The position numbers and the translations under genes are program-made. A DNA stretch of 64,000 nt from G963677085 sp963677085 (GTDB lineage: Bacteria; Planctomycetota; Planctomycetia; Pirellulales; Thermoguttaceae): positions 1 through 64,000 of the forward strand of contig CAXXFH010000006.1 in assembly GCA_963677085.2 (NCBI GenBank). Direction: 5' to 3'. The notes beneath the pieces were generated by a model. The model was not told the origin of the DNA. It did no database searches and saw only the letters and a program-made list of their open reading frames with translations. Within the stretch, counting starts at the first letter, position 1; each line of letters starts with the position of its first letter. Positions 9,515 to 17,308 of this stretch are shown in pieces.

Positions 9515-9790
9515 ATGACTTCCACAACGTCCAGGGGAGTACCAGTCGTGCTCAATGATGATTTCCAAGACGAGGGCAAGATCGAGGCGCCAGGAGACGA
9601 AGACGAGTCGCTCGATCTGGTGGATGAGCTCTTGCGGGACAGCGCCGACAGGCGGTGTGGAGAACTCGACGATCCCGAAGAACTGCGACGATGGTTCGAC
9701 CGGATTGTCGAGATTATCGAGCAACGGGAACGTGGAGGGTCGGACGAACTGTTGGGGGAATCGACGGAAGACGGGATGAATCTGGCGTAG
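9515..9790 (+). CDS. Small acidic hypothetical protein
   Basis: This frame of about 91 codons is rich in Asp and Glu (EAPGDEDESLDLVDELL, then ELDDPEELRRWFDRIVEII). The composition looks like a soluble helical protein, not random out-of-frame translation. The start is uncertain: the frame is open back to a GTG at 9377, but the upstream residues are Cys/Trp-rich and unlike protein. I recognise no family. It could be a regulator or an antitoxin-like protein of the accessory region. Confidence 0.4.
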   Translation: MTSTTSRGVPVVLNDDFQDEGKIEAPGDEDESLDLVDELLRDSADRRCGELDDPEELRRWFDRIVEIIEQRERGGSDELLGESTEDGMNLA

Positions 9791-10069
9791 CCGCCGGTGA
9801 ATAACACCTTTGCCGAGATGACACGGCCAGGTGGTTGTGATTTTTGGGACATGTGGCATTGTCTTGGTTCGGGTGGCTGTCGGAAATCGGCAGATACCAT
9901 CGCCCCTAAAATTCCAACCTGCCAGTCGCGACGATGCTGTCCTTTGCCGTCGCCGGTAAGTGCTTGTCCCAACACCGTTCATTGTTTCAACTCATTACAT
10001 CGAAACTTAAGTGTGATGACCCGGTTGTCTTTGAGCCACGACCGCAAGAGTTCGACCGTGAGGTGTAAC

Positions 10070-11338
10070 ATGGCTGGGAGTGCTGCTGCGATCGAGCTGA
10101 CGCGTGAGGAGTTGTACAAGCGGGTCTGGTCGACTCCGATGAGCAAGCTGGCTGCCGAGTTTGGTTTGTCCGACGTGGGCCTCGCAAAGGTTTGCAGGCG
10201 GCACAAGATTCCCAAACCTTCGCGAGGATACTGGGCGAAATTGGAGCGGGGTAAGAAGGTGGAGCAGTGGCCGCTCATGCCGGTCGATGACGAATCGCTT
10301 CAGACAATCTTCTTTCACAAACGTGAAACGCCCGCCACTGGGAACGCCAAGAAACCGATTACGGTCGATCCAGAAATTGCCGCCCTCATTGAGGCAGAGT
10401 CGGCGCCGGCGAATCAGATCAGGGCCTTGACCGACCTACGCGGCGCGGATCCGTTGGTCATCGCAACACGTGAATCGCTGTCGAAGCAGGAGGTCGACGA
10501 GTACGGACGCGTTTCGAGCTGTCGGGGCTCTCGAAGTCCATGCTTTGAAATCTGTGTTTCGAAGCAAAACGTTCAACGGGCCTTGTTGCTTCTGCATTCG
10601 CTCGTACGAGCGTTCAGGGACCGTGGTTATCGGCTCCACGAGTGCGACGAGAGGTCGGCACAGCCTTACGTAGAAGTCCTGGGGAAGCGGTTTCGCGTGT
10701 CCGTCTGGGAGCCCTCCAAGCAGCAGAAGAAGGAACTCAGCAAGCAGAAGAAAGCCGAAAGGGAAAGGTATCCGTGGAGCGTTCGCGACTACGAATACGT
10801 TCCGTCAGGCGTGCTGGAGCTTCACCTGAACCGCAACTCTTATTCCTCGACTGGCCGAATTGTCGACACGAATGGGGCGGCATTGGAGCTGCGACTCAAC
10901 CAGTTTATCGTGCGCATATTTAGGGCGGTCAAACGAGCGCGAGTGGCAGAAGAAAAGCAACGGCTCGCGGATGCGGAAGCGGAGGCCCTTAAACGGGCAG
11001 CCATCGACAAAGAGGTTATTGCTCGCATGGACGACGTTCGGGCAAGGAGACTACTGAAGGCCATTCCGAAATGGGAAAACGCGCAAAGAATCAAAAGCTT
11101 TATCGATGCCGTTCGCACGCAAGCGTTGCACCGTTTCGGTGCGATTGACGCGGCAAGCGAAATCGGACGTTGGCTGCGCTGGGCCGAGCAGTACCTGGAT
11201 TCTGTCGACCCACTTGCCGACGGCCGAGAACTCCCCACCCACTCGTTAACGCCACGCGAGCTCGAACAATTGAGGAAGGAGTGCGACGCCGACTGGTGTA
11301 GCTGGTCCAAAACCTTTCAGCCGCGAAAACCGTGGTAA
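10070..11338 (+). CDS. Hypothetical protein with N-terminal HTH-like segment
   Basis: This 422-residue protein opens with LTREELYKRVWSTPMSKLA and a segment resembling a helix-turn-helix (FGLSDVGLAKVCRRHKIP, then RGYWAKLERGKK, residues 10-60). I have seen this arrangement in uncharacterised proteins of mobile or phage-like regions, but I do not recall a family name. A charged middle part and a long Ala/Glu/Arg helix near residues 285-345 follow. I chose the ATG at 10070 because upstream codons in the same frame look non-coding. AGG lies just upstream. It sits next to an HNH gene and an insertion sequence, so transfer is plausible. Confidence 0.72.
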   Translation: MAGSAAAIELTREELYKRVWSTPMSKLAAEFGLSDVGLAKVCRRHKIPKPSRGYWAKLERGKKVEQWPLMPVDDESLQTIFFHKRETPATGNAKKPITVDPEIAALIEAESAPANQIRALTDLRGADPLVIATRESLSKQEVDEYGRVSSCRGSRSPCFEICVSKQNVQRALLLLHSLVRAFRDRGYRLHECDERSAQPYVEVLGKRFRVSVWEPSKQQKKELSKQKKAERERYPWSVRDYEYVPSGVLELHLNRNSYSSTGRIVDTNGAALELRLNQFIVRIFRAVKRARVAEEKQRLADAEAEALKRAAIDKEVIARMDDVRARRLLKAIPKWENAQRIKSFIDAVRTQALHRFGAIDAASEIGRWLRWAEQYLDSVDPLADGRELPTHSLTPRELEQLRKECDADWCSWSKTFQPRKPW

Positions 11339-11350
11339 GCTTTTGCAGAC

Positions 11351-11450
11351 GTCATTGCGTTCTGCATTGCTTGTGGAACGAGGGCGACCAGCGGGAGCCC
11401 GGTTTTCCGGGCCGGAACACAAGGAAGTGTTCCACAATCAAACCAGGAAC
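11351..11450 (+). repeat. Dispersed repeat R1, copy A
   Basis: This is one of five ~100-bp copies in the window. The core runs from TGCATTGCTTGTGGAACGAG to GTTCCACAATCAA. The arms TTGTGGAAC (11371-11379) and GTTCCACAA (11429-11437) are perfectly complementary and enclose a GC-rich GGGAGCCCGG centre. It lies directly downstream of the HTH-like gene. Confidence 0.85.
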
Positions 11451-11544
11451 GAATAATCCATCGCGTACCAACCAAGTATTGCAGCGACGGCGCCGATGGC
11501 GAATTGGGTCTTGTTTACCAAACGCACTGCGGTCGAAGTGCGTT

Positions 11545-11847
11545 TCACAACAACCACTTCTGCATGTTGATCGCGCCGGCAGCCGTGACGTTGCATTTCA
11601 GGCGGCCATTGCTCTTGGCAACATTGTTTTGCCATTGAAGAGGGCGAAGATTCGAAAGGTGATCGCCGCCGCCGGGACAGATGTGGTCGATTTCCCAGCC
11701 GTATTGTGATCGACGGTTGCCATACTCATGGCGTGCCATCCAAGCGCGGCATTCGTCCATGCGCCACTCATTTTGATCGTTGCCCCAAATCACCTTTCCC
11801 TTTTCCCAGACTTTCTGGATCACGTCCTCGGGCCACACCATAGCCAC
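11545..11847 (-). CDS. Small HNH endonuclease-family protein
   Basis: This 100-residue protein carries the compact HNH signature GWEIDHICPGG followed by DHLSNLRPLQWQNNVAKSNGR, i.e. the DH pair, the Asn of NLRPLQW and the NN..K segment. The N-terminal half (EWRMDECRAWMARHEYGNR) is typical of the same small HNH group. Such proteins cut DNA and often travel with phages, inteins or restriction islands. The ATG at 11847 has AGGAGTGGCT just upstream on the minus strand. Flanking repeat R1 and the IS to the right suggest a mobile context. Confidence 0.75.
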   Translation of the reverse strand: MAMVWPEDVIQKVWEKGKVIWGNDQNEWRMDECRAWMARHEYGNRRSQYGWEIDHICPGGGDHLSNLRPLQWQNNVAKSNGRLKCNVTAAGAINMQKWLL

Positions 11848-12100
11848 TCCTTTCCTTTTGATGCGATGTTGGCGTTTCGTCGATGATACGAAGACCGTGG
11901 TCGGTTGTACCCGCTGCGTATCGGCAACCCTTTTGGCGACGGCTATTGTACTGCATGGCGCGCAAGGATCAACGAAGGAAATGGCCAGGGAGGACGATTC
12001 TCATCGTCCCACTCGGAGAACAAGGCGACCTCGCTTGGCGAAGATGGCCCCCGGACATTCAAAGAAAAGACATTACACACCAATGCCGCAGCGTTCCACA

Positions 12101-13165
12101 TCACGCCACCTTCCGCCGATAGTGCCGTAGCAGCCCGCCGAGGCGTTCGTGGACCACGACATCCTCGGGCCCAAGCCGTTCCACGGGCTCAGGCGGCTTG
12201 TCCATGCCCGGCGGCAGGTTGCCCAGTCCCAAGTGAGGCCTCTCCTCGTTATAATAGGCCACGTACTCGGTGATAAGATGCCGTAGGTAATTTTCACCCA
12301 ATACGACAAAATGGTCGAGCATCTCGGTTTTGACGCTCTGGCACCAGCGTTCCGCGTAGGCGTTTTGGTTGGGCGCCCGCACGGCCGTTTGCACGACCTT
12401 CACGCCGTCCATTTTCAGGATTTCGCGGAACTGCTTGGTGAACTTTGTATCCCGATCACAGACGAGGTACTTGGCCGGCTCGGGCTGGTCATCGAAGAAC
12501 ATCGACAGGTTGCGTGCCTGTTGGGCCATCCACGGGCCGTCGGGGTTGGTCGTGATCCCGGCGATGTGAATCCGGCGCGTGCCGGGCTGGATGAAGAAGA
12601 GCACGAAGTACTCGACGAGGCCGCCCAGCGTCCAAACCTTCTTCGAGAAGAAGTCGCAGGCCCAAAGGGTCTTCGCATGCATCTTGATGAACTTGTCCCA
12701 CGACCCTTCGCCCCGCGTGGGCCCCAAGTCGAAGCCGTTCTCCAGCAGGATGTTCCGCACCATGCCCTTGCTGATTATCAGACCGAGCTTCTTCAGTTCG
12801 CCCATGATCCGGCCCAGTCCCCAACCGTTGTCGTTGGCCATCTGAACGACTAGCCGTCGGACCTCCTCCGGCTTGCGAGGCCGCCCGGTCTTGGCAGTCC
12901 GCTTGCCCGCGGACTTGGTCTCGCCACTCATCCACCGGGCGAACGTCCGCGGCGAGACGATGGTGACCAACTCCTTGAGATTCTTGCCCAGCGGCCTGCC
13001 GCGCGTGACGAGCCGTTGCCGCTCGGCCGACGTCAGGCTAATCCGTTTTCGTAACTTGCTGCGGAGGATGCGGTTTTCAGTCTTGAGGTAGTCGACCATT
13101 TGGGCCAACTCGGCCTGGGTCGCCCTGGCGATTACCAAAAGTAGGGGGTGGGAAATACGCGGCAT
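12101..13165 (-). CDS. Integrase-core (rve, DDE) transposase
   Basis: This product of about 354 residues begins MPRISHPLLLVIARATQAEL, a start typical of planctomycete integrase-core proteins; the frame is open upstream to 13255 but that part looks non-coding. The N-terminal part is helical with an HTH-like region (PRTFARWMSGE, then a WGLGRIMGELKKLG segment). The rve core shows the DDE triad as D in WACDFF, D in VCDRD and E in AERWCQSVKTE. I found no convincing terminal inverted repeats or target-site duplication, so the element boundaries remain open. Decayed genes lie on its right side. Confidence 0.85.
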   Translation of the reverse strand: MPRISHPLLLVIARATQAELAQMVDYLKTENRILRSKLRKRISLTSAERQRLVTRGRPLGKNLKELVTIVSPRTFARWMSGETKSAGKRTAKTGRPRKPEEVRRLVVQMANDNGWGLGRIMGELKKLGLIISKGMVRNILLENGFDLGPTRGEGSWDKFIKMHAKTLWACDFFSKKVWTLGGLVEYFVLFFIQPGTRRIHIAGITTNPDGPWMAQQARNLSMFFDDQPEPAKYLVCDRDTKFTKQFREILKMDGVKVVQTAVRAPNQNAYAERWCQSVKTEMLDHFVVLGENYLRHLITEYVAYYNEERPHLGLGNLPPGMDKPPEPVERLGPEDVVVHERLGGLLRHYRRKVA

Positions 13166-13476
13166 GCTGGTATAAGACGAAGTCGTTGGTAGCGTGGAAG
13201 ATGACAAGGTTTTTGAGCACCGCTGAAAATGGGTGACTGTCGAAACTTCTAGCACACAACGACGATGACGGCAGACGGCCGGCGGGGTTTTAGCGCCAAG
13301 GCATGCCTATTCTTGGTGCGGCACCCATACAGCCGCTATAGTTCGCGCACCCGGCCCGGAGCATCCATGGCTCGCAAGCGGCCGGCGCTCTCAAATCGCA
13401 TTGGCTGTTAACCGGAATGCCCGTTAGTTCGAACGCCCTCCTAAAGCGCTCTCTGGGCTAACAGAAAACTTCTCAT
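13166..13476. other. Intergenic right of the transposase
   Basis: No gene is supported here. The motif GCTGTTAACC occurs twice nearby (around 13403 and 13480). Part of this stretch may belong to the transposon end. Confidence 0.35.
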
Positions 13477-14040
13477 TTGCTGTTAACCAATCACGTGCAG
13501 GTGCGATACGTTTCCCTGTCGTTTTCGGGCGACCGAAAGGGGCGGAAGTCAGCGAATGCTTGTAGCACAAGCACTTCGGAGATGCACCAAGAAGAGAATG
13601 GTTACGAAGAGAGTATTAAACGGGGAGGTACGGGACAAGTGGCCAGCGAACGGCTTTTGTACAGCGAGACGCTGGGCTACGGCGGCTACGATTCGGTTCG
13701 CGGTTACGATCAGCGGACGCTCAACGGCGATGCTGGCTGGATTCTCCAACTCGAACTCGGACCACAACCACAACAGTTCGGGTGTCGCTGCCGACAGCAA
13801 CAACTACGGTTGTTCGGTTTCGTCGACATGGGCGATGCCTATATTCTCCACCCTACGTCGGGCGAGGATTCACAGCAGTTCCTTGTTAGCGCCGGTGTGG
13901 GCGTTCGCTACGCGATCACCAATCGGCTCTTGCTGCGACTGGACTACGGCTACGGCTTCAAGGAGGTGGCGACACAGCCCGGCTCCGACCACCAACGTCT
14001 CCACCTAGGGGTAGTTACCCTCTTCGGGCCGCAACCCTGA
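13477..14040 (+). pseudogene. Remnant of a TpsB/ShlB-type outer-membrane transporter
   Basis: From about 13640 the frame reads as the C-terminal part of an Omp85/TpsB barrel: SETLGYGGYDSVRGYDQR contains the conserved VRGY motif, and LRLFGFVDMGDAY, VGVRYAITNRLLLRLDYGYGF and a terminal strand follow. A full TpsB has POTRA domains and over 500 residues; only about 130 are left. The upstream part of the frame looks unrelated. This is therefore a 5'-truncated gene, probably cut by rearrangement next to the insertion sequence. The family partner gene (TpsA) was not seen. Confidence 0.65.
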
Positions 14041-15098
14041 GATGTGCTCTTCGCAGTATTGACAAGGGCACAAGTTTGCCTCGCGGTGCTGGGTGAAAGA
14101 CCTGCTGGGATGTGTTACGCCGATGTGTGTGCATCTCCGATGAAGTGGCGAACGCCGCATCTGCCATGTACAATGGCGAGCTGAATTCCGGAGCTCTTGA
14201 TTCGCTGCGTTGCGTTGGCGGTCAGGCCGTGAAACGCGTTGCCTGTATGCGGCCGGGAAACAGGCTGCAATGCATTTCCTACCGCGGTGATGCTCGCCCG
14301 CTTTTGTTTTGTCCACAACAAGCCCGAGGAGGGCAAGCTGCTGCTGGAACGAGCCGTGGCAGTTCTGCCCGACGATCCCGAGGCAAATCTTCAGGCAACG
14401 CAGCGTCTGGATAGCAAGTCGTTGCCGGTCAGATTGTTGCAGGAAATTCTCCACCGTTTTCGGGATGAGCCAGAAAGCTCACGGAGGCGGCGGATGTTTT
14501 TTCTCGACGGCCGCATCCACTATTTCAGGGGGGGTGTGCAATATGTTTGTCACCGCGAATGACGAGACTGGCAGTATCTTCGTTATAGGGAAGGAGCGCC
14601 ATCGCTGCCGAAGCGGTGAATGACGGTGAAAACGGTGCTCGGTTCGAACGGCCCAATGAGGCTGGTGCAATCTTCGCCTGGAAGTGTTTTATTGATACTT
14701 GCCCAGTCATTGAACGGTCGGATAACGCCATGCGTCTTGAAACCGGGCTCCCGATGGTCGCCCTCGGTTTATTAAATAGGCAAGGCCCAGAAAGTGGATC
14801 CGAAAGGGGCAATCGCTGACAACTGGTACAGGTCGTGCCGCGGCGATGATTGGCAATTCTGCTTGCAGTATATATGTTTATGCTACAGCCTGGTGCCTGC
14901 GGGGTAGTTGAAGACTGCGTTCTTGCAAGGGTTTTGCGAGACGTATCTTTGGAGGTGAAAATGGCGAGGGATCTTCCGTCACGGATGATAAACCACACCT
15001 GATTGAGTTGGCTTCTGCGTCGCAGGTTAGAAACCACGTGGGCGATCGGTGGTGCCTGCTCGCATTGAGAACATCCTCGTGCTAAGGGATATCCGGCT
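14041..15098. other. Decayed region without intact genes
   Basis: Only fragments are visible: a TPR-like remnant near 14287-14415, an isolated match to the centre of repeat R1 in the opposite orientation near 14736-14766, and many short frames without protein-like composition. Confidence 0.5.
14287..14415 (+). pseudogene. Fragment of a TPR protein
   Basis: The translation LARFCFVHNKPEEGKLLLERAVAVLPDDPEANLQ fits one and a half tetratricopeptide repeats (the PEEG..LLERAV and PDDPEA pattern). No start, upstream repeats or continuation is present, so it is read as a leftover of a lost gene. Confidence 0.4.
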
Positions 15099-15785
15099 AT
15101 GTCACCGCTGATAGAATGCCGTCTGGAACGTGTGCTGCACCTGCTCGGGCTGTTTGAGACCGGCTTGCGCTACAATGCGGCCGGACTCGCTATGGAGTTG
15201 GGCGTGAGCCGCCGGACCGTGTTTCGCGATATTCAATTGCTTCGGCGAGTCGGTGTGCAAGTTGGATATAGCGAGCAGCGGCAGCTCTACTTCCTGGAGT
15301 CGTCCATCCCGCGACGTGGCCTCTCACTGAGCGAGCACGAAGCAGCCATCTTACTGCTCGGGGCACGCCTTTCGTCGCTGCATCGTGATGAGAATCTCTC
15401 GCGGGAATTGCAGGACGCGATGAACAAGCTTCTTCGCTGCCTTCCTGGTTCAACTCGTGCCACGGTAGCCGATTTTCTGAATACTTGCGACAAGGCAACC
15501 CCGACGGTCTGCGTGCCACGCAATAGCGAGCCAATTGGCGAGATTCTCCGCGCCGTCTTGCAGAGGAATCCGGTGCGGATTGAATTCCAGGCTGCTTCGT
15601 CGAGCCCGTGGGAACGCACGCGATTGAATCTGCAGCGAGTCGCGTTTACGGAAGAGGGGTGGATTGTGGCAGGCCGTTCCTCGCTGCATCGCAGCCAAAA
15701 GGAATTTCTGGTGCGCACGATTCGGCGAGTGGAAATTCTTGACGAACAGGGCGCTACTCCGGAAATTCCACCGCCGCAAAAATAG
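15099..15785 (+). CDS. HTH/WYL-type transcriptional regulator
   Basis: This 228-residue protein has an N-terminal DeoR-like winged helix (YNAAGLAMELGVSRRTVFRDIQLL, residues 25-50) followed by a helical linker. Its C-terminal region resembles a WYL sensor domain (EILRAVLQRNPVRIEFQ, then a GWIVAGRSSLHRSQKEFLVRTIRRVEIL strand pattern). WYL regulators usually bind a nucleic-acid or other small ligand and control nearby genes. It lies 104 bases upstream of the phcB-like gene on the same strand, so it may regulate or be cotranscribed with the signalling operon. That link is positional only. Confidence 0.8.
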   Translation: MSPLIECRLERVLHLLGLFETGLRYNAAGLAMELGVSRRTVFRDIQLLRRVGVQVGYSEQRQLYFLESSIPRRGLSLSEHEAAILLLGARLSSLHRDENLSRELQDAMNKLLRCLPGSTRATVADFLNTCDKATPTVCVPRNSEPIGEILRAVLQRNPVRIEFQAASSSPWERTRLNLQRVAFTEEGWIVAGRSSLHRSQKEFLVRTIRRVEILDEQGATPEIPPPQK

Positions 15786-15889
15786 CTCCTCCGCGGGATT
15801 TACCTCCCGTCAGCGGCGTGGTATTCTGTTGGTTTTGTGATGCTCTGCGATTTTCCGATTGGCCAGATGGGGCAAGGAGTTGGTTGGTA

Positions 15890-17308
15890 GTGAAGAAACG
15901 CACTGTTCGCCCCGATAGCGTTGTGGCATTTCACAATTGTCAGGGACTCAAAGCGCAGGGAACCCTTTTGCGATTGAGCCGAAATGCCGTCGTTTTTGAG
16001 GTCTATAACCCTTATTCGGTTGTGCAACTTAGCGAGGTCCTTACCGATCTGCAGATTCGCCGCGGTGAACGCGCGATTTACGAGGGCAAGGCGGTTGTCA
16101 CCAATCTCGTGAGTACGGGCCTGATGCTCATTGTGTCGGCATCGTTGGTCGACCCGTGGTCCGACATTCGTGGTCTTTCGCCGGGCCCCGACCTGCGCTC
16201 CGAAGTCGAGAACTTCGTGGGGCAATGGACCGAAACCAACGAGACTTTGGAGCCCGGCTACAAGGATACCGTGACCAACGCACGGAATTTCCTTCAGGAG
16301 CTAAGTCGTTGGCTTGAGCATAGCGAGACGCTTGCAGGTGTCCGCGACCCCGACGCACCGCCGGAGATGGTCGAGGAATTCGTCAGCGACGTGAAATTCG
16401 CCGTCATGCCCAGGCTGGACGAACTTTTTGGTCGCTTCGAAGAACAATGCGGCCAGTTGACGCGAAAGGCGGTCGCTACCCATAAAGCGTTTGCCCAGCG
16501 AGAGTTGCACCCCTTGGTCTTGTGTGCTCCTTATATCCACCGGACGTTTTCCAAGCCGCTCGGTTACGCCGGCGACTATGAAATGGTCAACATGATTCTG
16601 AGGAATCAGCACGAAGGAACCAACACGTTTGCCAAGGTGATCAATGCTTATCCACTGCAAGTAGGAACGGCGCAAGCCCACCGCAATCGCATTGCCATGC
16701 TGGTGCAACATTTGGTGGACGAGACACAGCGTGTGCATAGCAAGCAGCGTCGACTGCGGGTGCTGAACGTGGGGTGCGGGCCGGCAAGCGAAGTCGAGGG
16801 TTTTGTTGCCCGGCACTGGCTTTCGGATTACGCGGATTTCGAACTCGTCGATTTCAACCAAGAGACGCTGGCTTATACGCAGCAGCGTCTCGACAATGTG
16901 GTTCGCAAGCACCGTCGCAATACGAACATCCAATATATCCATCGTTCGATTCACACGTTGTTGGAGGAGGTCGGCGAGCGAGAAGGACCGGTCGAGGCCG
17001 AGTTCGACTTGGTGTATTGCGCCGGGTTGTTCGACTATCTCGGCGATTCGGTTTGCACGCGATTGGTTCAGTTGTTCTTCGAGCAAATTCTGCCCGACGG
17101 ACTGGTAATCGTCACCAACGTGCATTCGGGGCACCCTTCGAAAGGTTTCATGGAGCATCTTCTTGAATGGTCGCTGTACCTTCGCGACGAAGTGGACATG
17201 CGAGTTCTTGCTCCGGATCTTGGTGTCCAAGAAGTGAGGCCCGATGCATCAGGACACAATGTTTTCTTGGAGATTCGCAAGCCGGCGAACGATTTAGCCC
17301 TGTCATGA
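15890..17308 (+). CDS. phcB: PhcB-like SAM methyltransferase (3-hydroxy fatty acid methyl ester signal synthase)
   Basis: The N-terminal ~95 residues resemble a PilZ-type domain (VAFHNCQGLKAQGTLLRLS). A helical region contains PLGYAGDYEMVNMI, characteristic of PhcB-type proteins, and a class I methyltransferase domain follows with motif I LRVLNVGCGPASE near residue 290. In Ralstonia, PhcB makes 3-hydroxy-palmitic/myristic acid methyl ester for quorum sensing; assignment here rests on the domain order and on the kinase genes that follow. I chose the GTG at 15890 because AAGGAG lies 10 bases upstream; the frame is open to a GTG at 15818. Its TGA overlaps the next ATG by four bases. Confidence 0.78.
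   Translation: MKKRTVRPDSVVAFHNCQGLKAQGTLLRLSRNAVVFEVYNPYSVVQLSEVLTDLQIRRGERAIYEGKAVVTNLVSTGLMLIVSASLVDPWSDIRGLSPGPDLRSEVENFVGQWTETNETLEPGYKDTVTNARNFLQELSRWLEHSETLAGVRDPDAPPEMVEEFVSDVKFAVMPRLDELFGRFEEQCGQLTRKAVATHKAFAQRELHPLVLCAPYIHRTFSKPLGYAGDYEMVNMILRNQHEGTNTFAKVINAYPLQVGTAQAHRNRIAMLVQHLVDETQRVHSKQRRLRVLNVGCGPASEVEGFVARHWLSDYADFELVDFNQETLAYTQQRLDNVVRKHRRNTNIQYIHRSIHTLLEEVGEREGPVEAEFDLVYCAGLFDYLGDSVCTRLVQLFFEQILPDGLVIVTNVHSGHPSKGFMEHLLEWSLYLRDEVDMRVLAPDLGVQEVRPDASGHNVFLEIRKPANDLALS

Noticed and set aside
11351..11450. Repeat R1 as a coding sequence (LHCLWNEGDQREPG in one frame)
   Set aside because: The frame lacks starts and continuation, and the copies vary at positions that break the reading while the hairpin arms stay, which fits a structural repeat better.
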